In this document: one piece after another, positions 19,063 through 27,600 of the stretch
Layout of the letters: every line of letters begins with the position of its first letter
Numbering within the stretch: the first letter of the stretch is position 1
Origin: Rhodoplanes serenus
Lineage (GTDB): Bacteria; Pseudomonadota; Alphaproteobacteria; Rhizobiales; Xanthobacteraceae
Reading direction: 5' to 3'
Assembly: GCA_945861855.1 (NCBI GenBank)
Contig: CAMAWG010000022.1
Location: 1-37,658, forward strand
DNA length: 37,658 nt
Notes under the pieces: generated by a model
Seen by the model: only the letters and a program-made list of their open reading frames with translations
What the model was told of the DNA's origin: nothing
The model's database searches: none
Position numbers and translations under genes: made by a program

Positions 19063-21123
19063 ATGCGAAGCCGCTTCGTCGATCGCGACGCCAAGGCTGC
19101 GGTCGATCGCTACGCGGCGGCGGGCGTTTCATCCGAACTGGCGCTGCGCGTCTACACCACGCGGCTGCTCGGCGGCGATCCGGCGCTGGTGCTGCATGGC
19201 GGCGGCAACACCTCGATCAAGCTTCGCATGCCCGATCTCGTCGGCGAGGAGGCCGACGTGCTCTGCATCAAGGGCTCGGGCTGGGACATGGGCACGATCG
19301 AGCCGCCCGGCCTGCCCGCGGTGCGGCTCAAGGCGCTGCATCAGCTCCTGGCCCGAGATGCGGTGTCTGACGAGGACATGGTGCGCATCCAGCGCGCCAA
19401 TCTGCTCGATCCGATGGCGCCCAATCCGTCGGTCGAAACGCTGCTGCACGCCTTTCTGCCCCACAAGTTCGTGGATCACACCCACGCCAACGCGATCGTC
19501 AGCCTGGTCGATCAGGAGAATAGCGAAGCGCTTTGTGACGAGGTCTATGGCAAGCGCATGGGCTTCGTGCCCTACGTGATGCCGGGTTTCCAGCTCGCCA
19601 AGACCGCCGCCGCGGTGTTCACCGGCGATCCCAAGGTCGAAGGCTTCATCCTCGACAAGCACGGGATCTTCACGTTCGGCGAAAGCGCGCGAGAGGCCTA
19701 TGAGCGGATGATCGAGATGGTCACGCTCGCGGAAGTGCGGCTTGCGAAAAACCGCAAGGCGGTGTTCGTCAGTGCGGAACTGCCGCAGCAGGTGCCGCCC
19801 GCCGACGTCATCGCGCCGCTCGTGCGCGGCGCGTGCAGCGTCAAGGATGGCAGCAGCGAAGGCGCGTGGCGGCGGCTCATTCTCGATTTCCGAACCAGCG
19901 ACGCGATTCTCAGCTTCGTCAACGGCAAGGACGTGGCCCGCTACAGCCAGGAAGGCGTCATCACCCCGGACACCACCATTCGCATCAAGAACACCCCGCT
20001 TCTCTTACCCGCGCCCGCCGCCGGCAAGATCGACGACTTCGCCAAAGCCACGCGGGCCGCCGCCGCGGCCTTCATGGACAACTACACGAGCTATTTCGCC
20101 CGCCAGAACGCCCGCGTCGGCGGACTCAAGAAAATGCTCGATCCGCAGCCGCGCGTCGTGCTGGTGCCGGGGCTCGGTCTGTTCGGGCTCGGGCGCAGCA
20201 AGAAGGATGCAGCGATCTCCGCCGACCTCGCGGAGGCCTTCGTCGCGTGCATCGCCGACGCCGAGGCGCTCGGCCGCTTCCAGTCGATCTCCGAGGACGA
20301 CATGTTCGACGTCGAATATTGGTCGCTGGAGCAGGCCAAGCTCGGCGGCGCCAGGCCTTTGCCGCTCGCTGGCCAGGTCGCGGTCGTCACCGGCGCGGGG
20401 GGCGCAATCGGCGCGGCTACCGCCAGAGCGTTTGCCGCCGCCGGCGCGGAAGTCGCGCTGCTGGACAAGAACTTCGCTGCCGTTCAGGAGCAAGCAGCGA
20501 AAATCGGCGGGCACGCGATTCCCATCGCCTGCGACGTGACGTTGCCTCTCACCGTCGGTGCCGCTTTCACCCAAATCGTCGATGCCTTCGGCGGCGTCGA
20601 CATCGTCGTCTCGAATGCCGGCGGAGCTTGGCAGGGCCGCATCGGCGAAGTCGGCGAAGACGTGCTGCGTGAGAGCTTTGAGCTGAATTTTTTCGGCCAC
20701 CAACGCGTTGCCCAGGCCGCGGTCAAAATCATGCTGAAGCAAGGCATCGGCGGCTGCCTGCTGTTCAACGTATCGAAGCAGGCGGTGAACCCGGGACCGA
20801 ATTTCGGCCCCTATGGATTGCCCAAGGCCGCAACGATGTTGCTGGTTCGCCAGTATGCAGTCGATTACGGCGCAGACGGCATCCGATCGAACGGCGTCAA
20901 CGCCGACCGCATCCGCTCGGGCCTGCTCACCGACGATTTCATCCAGGAGCGGTCGAAGGCGCGCGGAGTATCCGAAAAAGAGTACATGAGCGGCAACCTG
21001 CTCGGCCGCGAGGTCACCGCCGAGGATGTGGCGCAGGCCTTCCTGCATCAGGCGCTGGAGCTGAAAACCACCGGCGACGTCACCACCGTCGACGGCGGCA
21101 ACATCGCAGCGGCGCTGCGCTGA
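19063..21123 (+). CDS. Bifunctional class II aldolase / short-chain dehydrogenase (RhaD-like)
   Basis: A 686-aa fusion. Residues about 1-420 form a class II aldolase/adducin domain (HGGGNTSIK, and FVDHTHANAIVS with zinc histidines). Residues about 425-686 form an SDR domain with TGAGGAIG for NAD(P), NAGG, and a catalytic Ser with YGLPK (YxxxK). The closest known type is the bifunctional rhamnulose-1-phosphate aldolase/lactaldehyde dehydrogenase of rhizobia. No other rhamnose gene is near, so the true sugar is uncertain. The ATG at 19063 is 10 bp after the rne stop, so read-through transcription from rne is likely. Confidence 0.85.
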   Translation: MRSRFVDRDAKAAVDRYAAAGVSSELALRVYTTRLLGGDPALVLHGGGNTSIKLRMPDLVGEEADVLCIKGSGWDMGTIEPPGLPAVRLKALHQLLARDAVSDEDMVRIQRANLLDPMAPNPSVETLLHAFLPHKFVDHTHANAIVSLVDQENSEALCDEVYGKRMGFVPYVMPGFQLAKTAAAVFTGDPKVEGFILDKHGIFTFGESAREAYERMIEMVTLAEVRLAKNRKAVFVSAELPQQVPPADVIAPLVRGACSVKDGSSEGAWRRLILDFRTSDAILSFVNGKDVARYSQEGVITPDTTIRIKNTPLLLPAPAAGKIDDFAKATRAAAAAFMDNYTSYFARQNARVGGLKKMLDPQPRVVLVPGLGLFGLGRSKKDAAISADLAEAFVACIADAEALGRFQSISEDDMFDVEYWSLEQAKLGGARPLPLAGQVAVVTGAGGAIGAATARAFAAAGAEVALLDKNFAAVQEQAAKIGGHAIPIACDVTLPLTVGAAFTQIVDAFGGVDIVVSNAGGAWQGRIGEVGEDVLRESFELNFFGHQRVAQAAVKIMLKQGIGGCLLFNVSKQAVNPGPNFGPYGLPKAATMLLVRQYAVDYGADGIRSNGVNADRIRSGLLTDDFIQERSKARGVSEKEYMSGNLLGREVTAEDVAQAFLHQALELKTTGDVTTVDGGNIAAALR

Positions 21124-21132
21124 CTCGCTCCG

Positions 21133-22140
21133 TCACTTGCTCCGCCGCTCGGTCGGATGCACCTCGAAGCTCCGCAACTGCCCGCGCCGCAGCACCTCCA
21201 CCGCGACTGCGCGGCCGATGCGATCGCCGTTGAGCAGCCGGATCAGATCGTCCACGCCGGTGACCGGCACGCCATCGAGCCGCACCACCACGTCATAGGA
21301 CATCAGCCCCGCCGCCGAAGCCGGCCCATCGGCCTCGGTCGCCGTGATCATGGCGCCGAACCCATTGTCGATCTCCGCCGCCCGCGCATGGCGGCGCGGC
21401 ACCGCCACGGTCTGCGCCGCGACGCCGATGAAGGCCCGGCGCACGCGGCCGTGCTGGAGGATTTCGCTCAGCACGAACTGCGCGGTGTTGCTCGCCACCG
21501 CAAAGCAGATGCCCTGCGCGCCCGCAATCACCGCGGTGTTGATGCCGATCACCTCGCCGCGCGAGGAGACGAGCGGCCCGCCCGAGTTGCCGAGATTGAG
21601 TGCGGCATCGGTCTGGATCACGTCCTCGATCAGCCGCCCGGTGCGGGCGCGCAGGCTGCGTCCGAGCGCGGAGACCACGCCCGCCGTCACCGTCGATTCA
21701 AACCCCAGCGGATTGCCGATCGCGACCGCGAGCTGGCCGCGCTTGAGCCGCTTGGAATCGCCGAGCGCCGCGGATGGCAGGTTGCGGGCGGCGCCGGCCC
21801 GCAGGAGCGCCAGGTCGGTGTCGGCGTCCTCGCCGATGAGCCGCGCCTCCATGACCCGGCCTTCGGTGTCGGTCAGGCGCAGTTCGCGCGCGCCCTCGAC
21901 CACGTGGCTGTTGGTCAGCACGAGGCCGTCCGGCGAGATCACGACGCCCGAGCCCATCCCACCGCGGCCGTTCGCCGCCGGGCGCTCGACACGCACCACG
22001 GCGGGCCCGACCCGGTCGGCGACCGCGGTCACCGCATCGGAATAGACATCGAGCAGATGCTCGTCGCACGCCGTCACGGCCTCGGCGATGGGATCGCTGG
22101 CTTCGAAGTTCTGCGGATCGAGATCGAACATGGGGAGCAC
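21133..22140 (-). CDS. HtrA/DegP-type serine protease with one PDZ domain, no signal peptide
   Basis: A 335-aa trypsin-like protease with the full triad H79 (LTNSHVV), D109 (TDLALL) and S186 (GNSGGPL), followed by a single C-terminal PDZ domain (about residues 240-330). Family members are usually exported. Here the N-terminus (MFDLDPQNFEASDPIAE) is acidic and has no hydrophobic segment, and I see no better start upstream. As written it would act in the cytosol. ATG at residue 4 is an alternative start. It is convergent with the aldolase/dehydrogenase gene (9-bp gap). Substrate unknown. Confidence 0.88.
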   Translation of the reverse strand: MLPMFDLDPQNFEASDPIAEAVTACDEHLLDVYSDAVTAVADRVGPAVVRVERPAANGRGGMGSGVVISPDGLVLTNSHVVEGARELRLTDTEGRVMEARLIGEDADTDLALLRAGAARNLPSAALGDSKRLKRGQLAVAIGNPLGFESTVTAGVVSALGRSLRARTGRLIEDVIQTDAALNLGNSGGPLVSSRGEVIGINTAVIAGAQGICFAVASNTAQFVLSEILQHGRVRRAFIGVAAQTVAVPRRHARAAEIDNGFGAMITATEADGPASAAGLMSYDVVVRLDGVPVTGVDDLIRLLNGDRIGRAVAVEVLRRGQLRSFEVHPTERRSK

Positions 22141-22199
22141 CTTCCGGGCTCCCTATGTAGGAATGGCTCGCAGAAAGAGAAGGAGGCGGATCGAAGGCT

Positions 22200-23417
22200 C
22201 TATTCGCTGGACAGGATGACGTTCTTCACCAGCGGATAGATCTGGCTCTCCCAGCGCCGGCCTGAGAACACCCCGTAGTGGCCGACGCCGGCCTGCATGT
22301 GATGGCGCTTGCGGTAGGGCCGCAGGCTCGAGCACAGCTCGTGCGCGGCGAGCGTCTGGCCGACCGCGCAGATGTCGTCCTTCTCGCCTTCGACCGTGAG
22401 CAGCGCGGTACGCCGGATGGCGCGCGGCTCGACCTTCTCGCCCTGCCATTCGAGCGTGCCGAGCGGCAGCCGGTGCTCCTGGAACACCCACTGCACGGTT
22501 TCCAGATAGAACTCCGCGGAGAGGTCGAGCACCGCGAAATATTCGTCGTAGAAATCCTTGGTGATCTTGGCCTTCTCGTGCTCGCCCTGCCGGATGTTGT
22601 CGTAGAGCTCCTTGTGCGCCTTGATGTGCCGCTCGATGTTCATGCTCATGAAGGCGGCGAGCTGCACGAAGCCCGGATAGACTTGGCGGAGCCCGCCGGG
22701 GTAGCGGAACGGCACGCGCGCGATCAGGTTCTTCTCGAACCAGTCGATTGACTTGGAATTGGCGAGCTCGTTCACCTTGGTCGGGTTGACTCGGGTGTCG
22801 ATCGGGCCGGCCATCAGCGTCATGCTGCGCGGCTGCGCCGGATTGTTGTTCTGCGCCATCACCGCGACCGCCTCCAGCACCGCGACGCAGGGCTGGCAGA
22901 CCGCGAGCACATGGGCGCCCTCGCCCATCGCCTCGATGAACTTGATCAGGTGAGCCACATATTCGTCGAAGCCGAAACGGCCGGCCGCGCGCGGCACATC
23001 GCGCATGTTGTGCCAGTCGGTGATGTAGACGTCGTGCTCGGGCAGCATGGTGCGGACGGTGCCGCGCAGCAGCGTCGCGAAATGGCCCGACAGCGGCGCG
23101 ACCAGCAGCACGCGCGGCTGCACGGTGTCCATGTCCTTCTTGAAATGCAGGAGCGTGCCGAACGGCGTAACGTGCGCTGCTTCCTCGCGCACCTCGACCT
23201 CGCGGTTGCCGGCGGTGATATGGGAGATTCCGAACGCCGGACGGTGGTGGGTGAGGCCCGCCCGCGCGATCAGCTCGTAGGCGGCGGTGAGATTGCGCAC
23301 CACACCGTGGCCGGGCATGCCAGTGCCGGTGTTGCCGATCGAGCGGGCCGCCATGCCCGCGAACGTCCGGACCGCCGCCAGCATGTCGGAATGGGCCTGA
23401 TAGGCCGCGTACAGCAT
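22200..23417 (-). CDS. phaZ: Intracellular polyhydroxyalkanoate depolymerase
   Basis: A 405-aa member of the intracellular PhaZ family. The nucleophile box AVCQPC contains a cysteine (C174), as in the Ralstonia enzyme, instead of serine. The acid is probably in EGEKDDI and the histidine in GVGHYGVFSG near the C-terminus. The N-terminal segment (MLYAAYQAHSDM) is typical. It mobilises stored PHB granules to hydroxybutyrate in the cytosol. It lies downstream of nothing obvious on its strand and diverges from the GST gene. No other PHA gene is in the window. Confidence 0.93.
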   Translation of the reverse strand: MLYAAYQAHSDMLAAVRTFAGMAARSIGNTGTGMPGHGVVRNLTAAYELIARAGLTHHRPAFGISHITAGNREVEVREEAAHVTPFGTLLHFKKDMDTVQPRVLLVAPLSGHFATLLRGTVRTMLPEHDVYITDWHNMRDVPRAAGRFGFDEYVAHLIKFIEAMGEGAHVLAVCQPCVAVLEAVAVMAQNNNPAQPRSMTLMAGPIDTRVNPTKVNELANSKSIDWFEKNLIARVPFRYPGGLRQVYPGFVQLAAFMSMNIERHIKAHKELYDNIRQGEHEKAKITKDFYDEYFAVLDLSAEFYLETVQWVFQEHRLPLGTLEWQGEKVEPRAIRRTALLTVEGEKDDICAVGQTLAAHELCSSLRPYRKRHHMQAGVGHYGVFSGRRWESQIYPLVKNVILSSE

Positions 23418-23557
23418 TCACAAGTCCCCTGCGGTGTCGCAGCCGCCCGGCCGGCGGAAACCGCTCCCTCGCAGTGCAAAAAGACTAGTGCATTTGTTGC
23501 TGCGGTGCGAGATAATTTCTTCGGGCGTTCGCCGGACCGCCCTGGAGGGGAAAAGGC

Positions 23558-24214
23558 ATGGCCAAGGCCAAGCTGGCGATCGCCAGCAAGAACTACGGCT
23601 CGTGGTCGCTTCGCGGCTGGCTGCTCTGCAAAATGTCCGGGCTCGATTTCGAGGAGGTCATGGGTTCGAGCGACGATCCGTCGACCCGGGCCGAGCTGCT
23701 GCTGCTGTCGCCATCGTTCCTGGTGCCGTGCCTGACCCATGACGGGGTCAAGATCTGGGACACGCTCGCGATCGCCGAATATCTCCACGAACTGTTTCCG
23801 AAGGCCGGCCTGATCCCCAAGGAGCGCGTCGCGCGCGCCCGCTGCCGCTCCATTTCCGGCGAGATGCATTCCGGCTTCAGCAACATGCGTTCGGCGCTGC
23901 CGATGAACCTCAAGGCGCACTATCCCGGCTTCAAGGTCTGGGCCGGCGCGCAGGCCGACATCGACCGCATCGCCACGATCTGGCGCGAATGCCTGGCGGA
24001 ATCCGGCGGACCGTTCCTGTTCGGCAAGCAGCCTTGCATGGCGGACGCGATGTTCGCGCCGGTGTGCACGCGCTTCGTCACCTACGACGTCAAGCTCGAC
24101 CCAGCTTGCGCCGCCTACTGCAAGGCCATCATGGCGCTGCCGCACATTCAGGAATGGATCGAGTCGGCCAAGACCGAGCCCGAGGAGCTGGAAGAGCTCG
24201 ACGTCGAATTCTAG
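23558..24214 (+). CDS. Glutathione S-transferase family protein
   Basis: A 218-aa protein with a thioredoxin-like N-terminal half (SKNYGSWSLRGWLLCK, then SFLVPCL with the cis-proline, then IWDTLAIAEYL) and an all-helical C-terminal half containing PFLFGKQPCMADAMFAPV, the usual GST N-capping region. GGAGGGGAAAAGG upstream of the ATG is a strong ribosome binding site. It likely conjugates or reduces substrates with glutathione in the cytosol. The substrate is not visible. The acidic tail (EPEELEELDVEF) is distinctive. Confidence 0.9.
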   Translation: MAKAKLAIASKNYGSWSLRGWLLCKMSGLDFEEVMGSSDDPSTRAELLLLSPSFLVPCLTHDGVKIWDTLAIAEYLHELFPKAGLIPKERVARARCRSISGEMHSGFSNMRSALPMNLKAHYPGFKVWAGAQADIDRIATIWRECLAESGGPFLFGKQPCMADAMFAPVCTRFVTYDVKLDPACAAYCKAIMALPHIQEWIESAKTEPEELEELDVEF

Positions 24215-24220
24215 ACCGCC

Positions 24221-25210
24221 TCAGTCCAGCTTGACGTTCGCGCGCCTCACCACGTCGCCCCACTTGGCGGAATCCCTGGCGATGGTCTGCGCGAACTCTT
24301 CGGGCGTGCCGCCGGCCGGCTCGTCGCCGATCGAACCGAACCGGTCGACGAACGCCTTGGTCTTGATCGCGCGGTTCACCGCCTCGTTGAGCTTCTGCAC
24401 GATCGGCCGCGGCAGGCCCGCCGGTCCGATCACGCCGCTCCACGTCGGCGCGCTGTAGCCCGGCACGCCGGCCTCCGCGACGGTCGGGATATCCGGAAAT
24501 CCCGGCGAACGGCGGTCGCCGCTCACCGCCAGCGCCCGCACCGAGCCGGACTTGGCGTGCGGTGAAATCGAGTTGAGGCTCTCGAACATGAACTGCACCC
24601 GCCCCGCGATCAGGTCGGTGGTCGCGGCGGCGCCGCCGCGATAGGGCACGTGCACGGCGTCGATCCCGGCCATGTATTTGAACAGTTCGCCGCCGACGTG
24701 GCCCGGCGAGCCGTTGCTGGACGAGGCGTTGCTGAGCTTGCCGGGATTGGCCTTGCCCTGCGCAATCAAATCCTTGACCGACTTGATGTCCGACGTGGGC
24801 GACACCGCCAGCAGGAGATGGCCGCGCGCGATCAGCGCGATCGGCGTCAGATCGCGCTCGATGTTGTAGGGCAGCCTCGCCACCATGTGGCGGGTGACCG
24901 CCAGCGCGCCAATCGGACCGACGCCGAGCGTGTAGCCGTCCGGCGCGGCCTTCGCCACCAGATCGATGCCGATGGTGAGCGCGCCGCCGGGCTTGTTCTC
25001 GACGATGACCTGCTGGCCAAGCTGCGGCCCGAGTTCGGCGGCCAGGATGCGCGCCACCGTATCGGTGGCGCTGCCCGGCGCCTGCGGCACGATCAGCCGG
25101 ATCGGCTTGTCGGGATATTGCGATTGGGCGAACGCACCGGTCGGGAGCGTCCACAACGCGCCGCCCAGCAGCGCCAGCCCGACGGATCGCCTCAGCCGAT
25201 CGACCACCAT
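24221..25210 (-). CDS. Bug/TctC-family periplasmic substrate-binding protein
   Basis: A 329-aa exported binding protein: signal peptide (about residues 1-28, ending GAFAQ), then YPDKPIRLIVPQAPGS and VIVENKPGGA, both hallmarks of the family. I start it at the ATG at 25210 because GGGAGGAAG lies just upstream and the signal peptide begins there; the frame is open for 59 more codons. Family members bind carboxylates and similar small acids. The TctA and TctB membrane partners are not in the window, so it may be an orphan receptor. It follows the serine-hydrolase gene after 109 bp. Confidence 0.92.
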   Translation of the reverse strand: MVVDRLRRSVGLALLGGALWTLPTGAFAQSQYPDKPIRLIVPQAPGSATDTVARILAAELGPQLGQQVIVENKPGGALTIGIDLVAKAAPDGYTLGVGPIGALAVTRHMVARLPYNIERDLTPIALIARGHLLLAVSPTSDIKSVKDLIAQGKANPGKLSNASSSNGSPGHVGGELFKYMAGIDAVHVPYRGGAAATTDLIAGRVQFMFESLNSISPHAKSGSVRALAVSGDRRSPGFPDIPTVAEAGVPGYSAPTWSGVIGPAGLPRPIVQKLNEAVNRAIKTKAFVDRFGSIGDEPAGGTPEEFAQTIARDSAKWGDVVRRANVKLD

Positions 25211-25319
25211 TGTCTTCCTCCCGCCCATTGTCGTTTTTGATTGCGGCACAGAGTACCGGCTGCGCCGCGCTTCGACAATCGCCAAGGCTCCATGCGGCCA
25301 GGACGGGGCGACGGCCCAC

Positions 25320-26204
25320 TCAGCGCAATCGCGCCGCTTCTTCGAGCACCGCACGCTCGGCGATGCCCTGATCGTCGGTGGGTGCAAAAGCCGCGACCGT
25401 GAACGGCGGATCGAGATCGGGAAAGTGGTAGGCTGCGGCGACGCTGTCCGGCCCCTGCCCGGAATGGCCGATGCAAAGGCCGTGCGGCGAGGCGATGTCC
25501 ATCATCAGCCCGAGCCCGTAGCCTGCGGTCCGCCACGGCCGGTCGGGAAGATTCACATGGACCGGATGCCGCAGGCGCATCTCCTCGCAGAGCGGCGCAG
25601 GCAACAAGTCGCCGGTGAGCAGGCCATGCATGAACATCGCCGCTTCGGCCGGCGAGCCCATCAACAGCCCGTGCGCGACCCATCCGGGATGGAAGTTGTC
25701 CTCATCGCCCCACACGCTTCGCTGCAGATCGGCCCGCTGCCGCGCGATGAAGGCGTGCTCGATCCCGAGCGGCGCGAGCACGAGGCTGTTCAGCGCATGC
25801 TCGATGTCGGCGCCCGTGATCTGTTCGATCAGACGCCGCACAAGGAAATAGCCGGTGTTCGAATAAGTCCAGCCCTGCCCCGGCGCGAACAACAGCGGCA
25901 CGCTGTCGACCTGCGCCAGCAGGATTTCTGCCGACCACGGATCGTCGTGGTGGTCGAGCGCGGGGTCGTAGTCGGGATGCTCGGTGTAGCAGTTCAATCC
26001 GCTGGTGTGCTGAAGCAGTTGCCGCAAGGTGAAGCGGCGGCCGGGCATGGGCCGGTCGAGATCGAGGCGACCGGCGGCCACCAGAACCAGCGCGCAGGCC
26101 GCGAGGCAGGTCTTGGTGATGCTCCACCACGGCACCAGCACCGACCGGTCGCCGGAGACCTTGTCTCCGACGCGGGATGCGATCAGAGGCACCCGGGCCG
26201 GCAT
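25320..26204 (-). CDS. Beta-lactamase-fold serine hydrolase (class C / DD-peptidase type)
   Basis: A 294-aa member of the PF00144 family. It has S28-I-T-K31 (SxxK), YSN in GWTYSNTGYF, and HSG in CIGHSGQG in place of KTG. The N-terminus lacks a signal peptide, so a cytosolic esterase or peptidase role is more likely than cell-wall work or drug resistance. The ATG at 26204 begins 1 nt after the stop of the upstream aminotransferase gene, a sign of translational coupling. D-amino acid or peptide metabolism shared with that enzyme is possible but unproven. Confidence 0.85.
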   Translation of the reverse strand: MPARVPLIASRVGDKVSGDRSVLVPWWSITKTCLAACALVLVAAGRLDLDRPMPGRRFTLRQLLQHTSGLNCYTEHPDYDPALDHHDDPWSAEILLAQVDSVPLLFAPGQGWTYSNTGYFLVRRLIEQITGADIEHALNSLVLAPLGIEHAFIARQRADLQRSVWGDEDNFHPGWVAHGLLMGSPAEAAMFMHGLLTGDLLPAPLCEEMRLRHPVHVNLPDRPWRTAGYGLGLMMDIASPHGLCIGHSGQGPDSVAAAYHFPDLDPPFTVAAFAPTDDQGIAERAVLEEAARLR

Positions 26205-26205
26205 C

Positions 26206-27387
26206 TCAGCGCGCGCGCAGCCAGCCGCCGATGCGCTCCACCGCCTCCTTCATGTCGGCACCCGAGCCGGCGTAGCAGAAGCGCACGAATCGCCGGCCGT
26301 TGACCGGATCGAAATCGACACCCGGCGTCGCCGCCACATGCGCCTCCTCCAGCAGGCGCTTGGCGAAGTCGAAGCTGTCGCCGGAGAATTCGGAGACGTC
26401 GGCATAAAGATAGAACGCGCCGTCAACCGGCAGAAATTTCGACAAGCCCGCCTTGGGCAGCCCCTCGATCAGGATTTTCCGGTTGTCCTCGTAGCCGTGC
26501 TTGATCGCGTCGAGTTCAACCCGCCCCTCGAACGCCGCCTCCGCGGCGATCTGCGACAGCGTCGGCACCGAGATCGCAAGATTGCCCTGCAGCCGGTCGA
26601 TCGGGCGCACCAGCGCCTGCGGCACAACCATCCAGCCGATGCGCCAGCCGGTCATGCAGAAGTATTTCGAGAACGAATTGATGACCACCGCGTTCTCCGA
26701 CAATCGCACCGCAGTCTCGGCCGGCACGGCATAGTCGAGCCCGTGATAGATTTCGTCGGAGATCACCTTGATCCCCTCGTCCTCCGTCGCGCGGATCAAC
26801 GCGGCCAGCGCCGCCGGTGTCATCATGGTGCCGGTCGGATTGGCCGGGCTCGCGACCAGCAGGCCCGCAAGAGGCTTTTTCGCGTGCGCCGCGCGCAGGG
26901 CTTCGCCGGTGATCGCAAATCGCGTTGCCGCGTCGGTCTCGATCAGCACCGGCTCGCAGCCGAGCGCGGTGAGGATGTGGCGATACGGCGGATAGCCCGG
27001 ATTGGCGATCGCAACCCGGTCACCCGCCTCGAACATCGAGAGGAAAGCCAGGATGAATCCAGCCGACGATCCGGTGGTCACGATCACCCGGTCGGCACTC
27101 ACCGGCACGCCATAGGTTTCCGCGTAGTGCCGCGCGATGCGCGCCCGCAGCGACGGAATGCCGAGCGACTCGGTGTAGCCCAGCGCGCTCTTGCCGAGCG
27201 CCGCGCGCACCGCGGCAACGGCGGGTGACGGCGCACCGAACGCCGGCTGGCCGACCTCCATGTGAACCACCTTGCCGCCGGCCGCCTCGATCCGGGCGGC
27301 GGCGGCCATCACGTCCATCACCATGAACGGCGGCACGTTGCTGCGGGCGGACGGCGCCGTCTGCCGGCGCGCGGAATCGAGCATCAT
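26206..27387 (-). CDS. PLP-dependent aminotransferase, class I/II
   Basis: A 393-aa fold-type I enzyme. It has the substrate-side VGQPAFGAPSP and GYTESLGIPSLR, SPANPTGTM, the PLP-ring aspartate in ISDEIYHGLDY (D211), and the Schiff-base lysine K241 in NSFSKYFCMTGWRIGW. It ends in FVRFCYAGS with the carboxylate-binding arginine. I start at the ATG at 27387 after GGAGGG. The frame stays open far upstream only because it runs antisense to the M48 gene. Similar proteins are annotated as aspartate/aromatic aminotransferases or MalY/PatB-like. The exact amino acid is not clear. Confidence 0.9.
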   Translation of the reverse strand: MMLDSARRQTAPSARSNVPPFMVMDVMAAAARIEAAGGKVVHMEVGQPAFGAPSPAVAAVRAALGKSALGYTESLGIPSLRARIARHYAETYGVPVSADRVIVTTGSSAGFILAFLSMFEAGDRVAIANPGYPPYRHILTALGCEPVLIETDAATRFAITGEALRAAHAKKPLAGLLVASPANPTGTMMTPAALAALIRATEDEGIKVISDEIYHGLDYAVPAETAVRLSENAVVINSFSKYFCMTGWRIGWMVVPQALVRPIDRLQGNLAISVPTLSQIAAEAAFEGRVELDAIKHGYEDNRKILIEGLPKAGLSKFLPVDGAFYLYADVSEFSGDSFDFAKRLLEEAHVAATPGVDFDPVNGRRFVRFCYAGSGADMKEAVERIGGWLRAR

Positions 27388-27600
27388 GGCGGGCCCTCCA
27401 CCGCCATTCCCCGGCACCTCAAGACCCCGCCCCGCTGTTGCCGCATTCGGCCGCTCCTTACTGGCATTCGCCGAAGATCGAGAGGCGTGTAACGAAGCGT
27501 GCACCGGGACGTGCAACCACAAGTGATCCCGGGTCGCGTTGACCCTCTCCGGGGGCGCCACTAGGTTGGCTGAACATTGGGTTCGCGATCCCAAACGGGC

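Noticed and set aside
16719-19094. 791-codon open frame antisense to rne
   Set aside because: Arg/Ala-rich shadow of rne's GC-rich codons with no motif or ribosome site.
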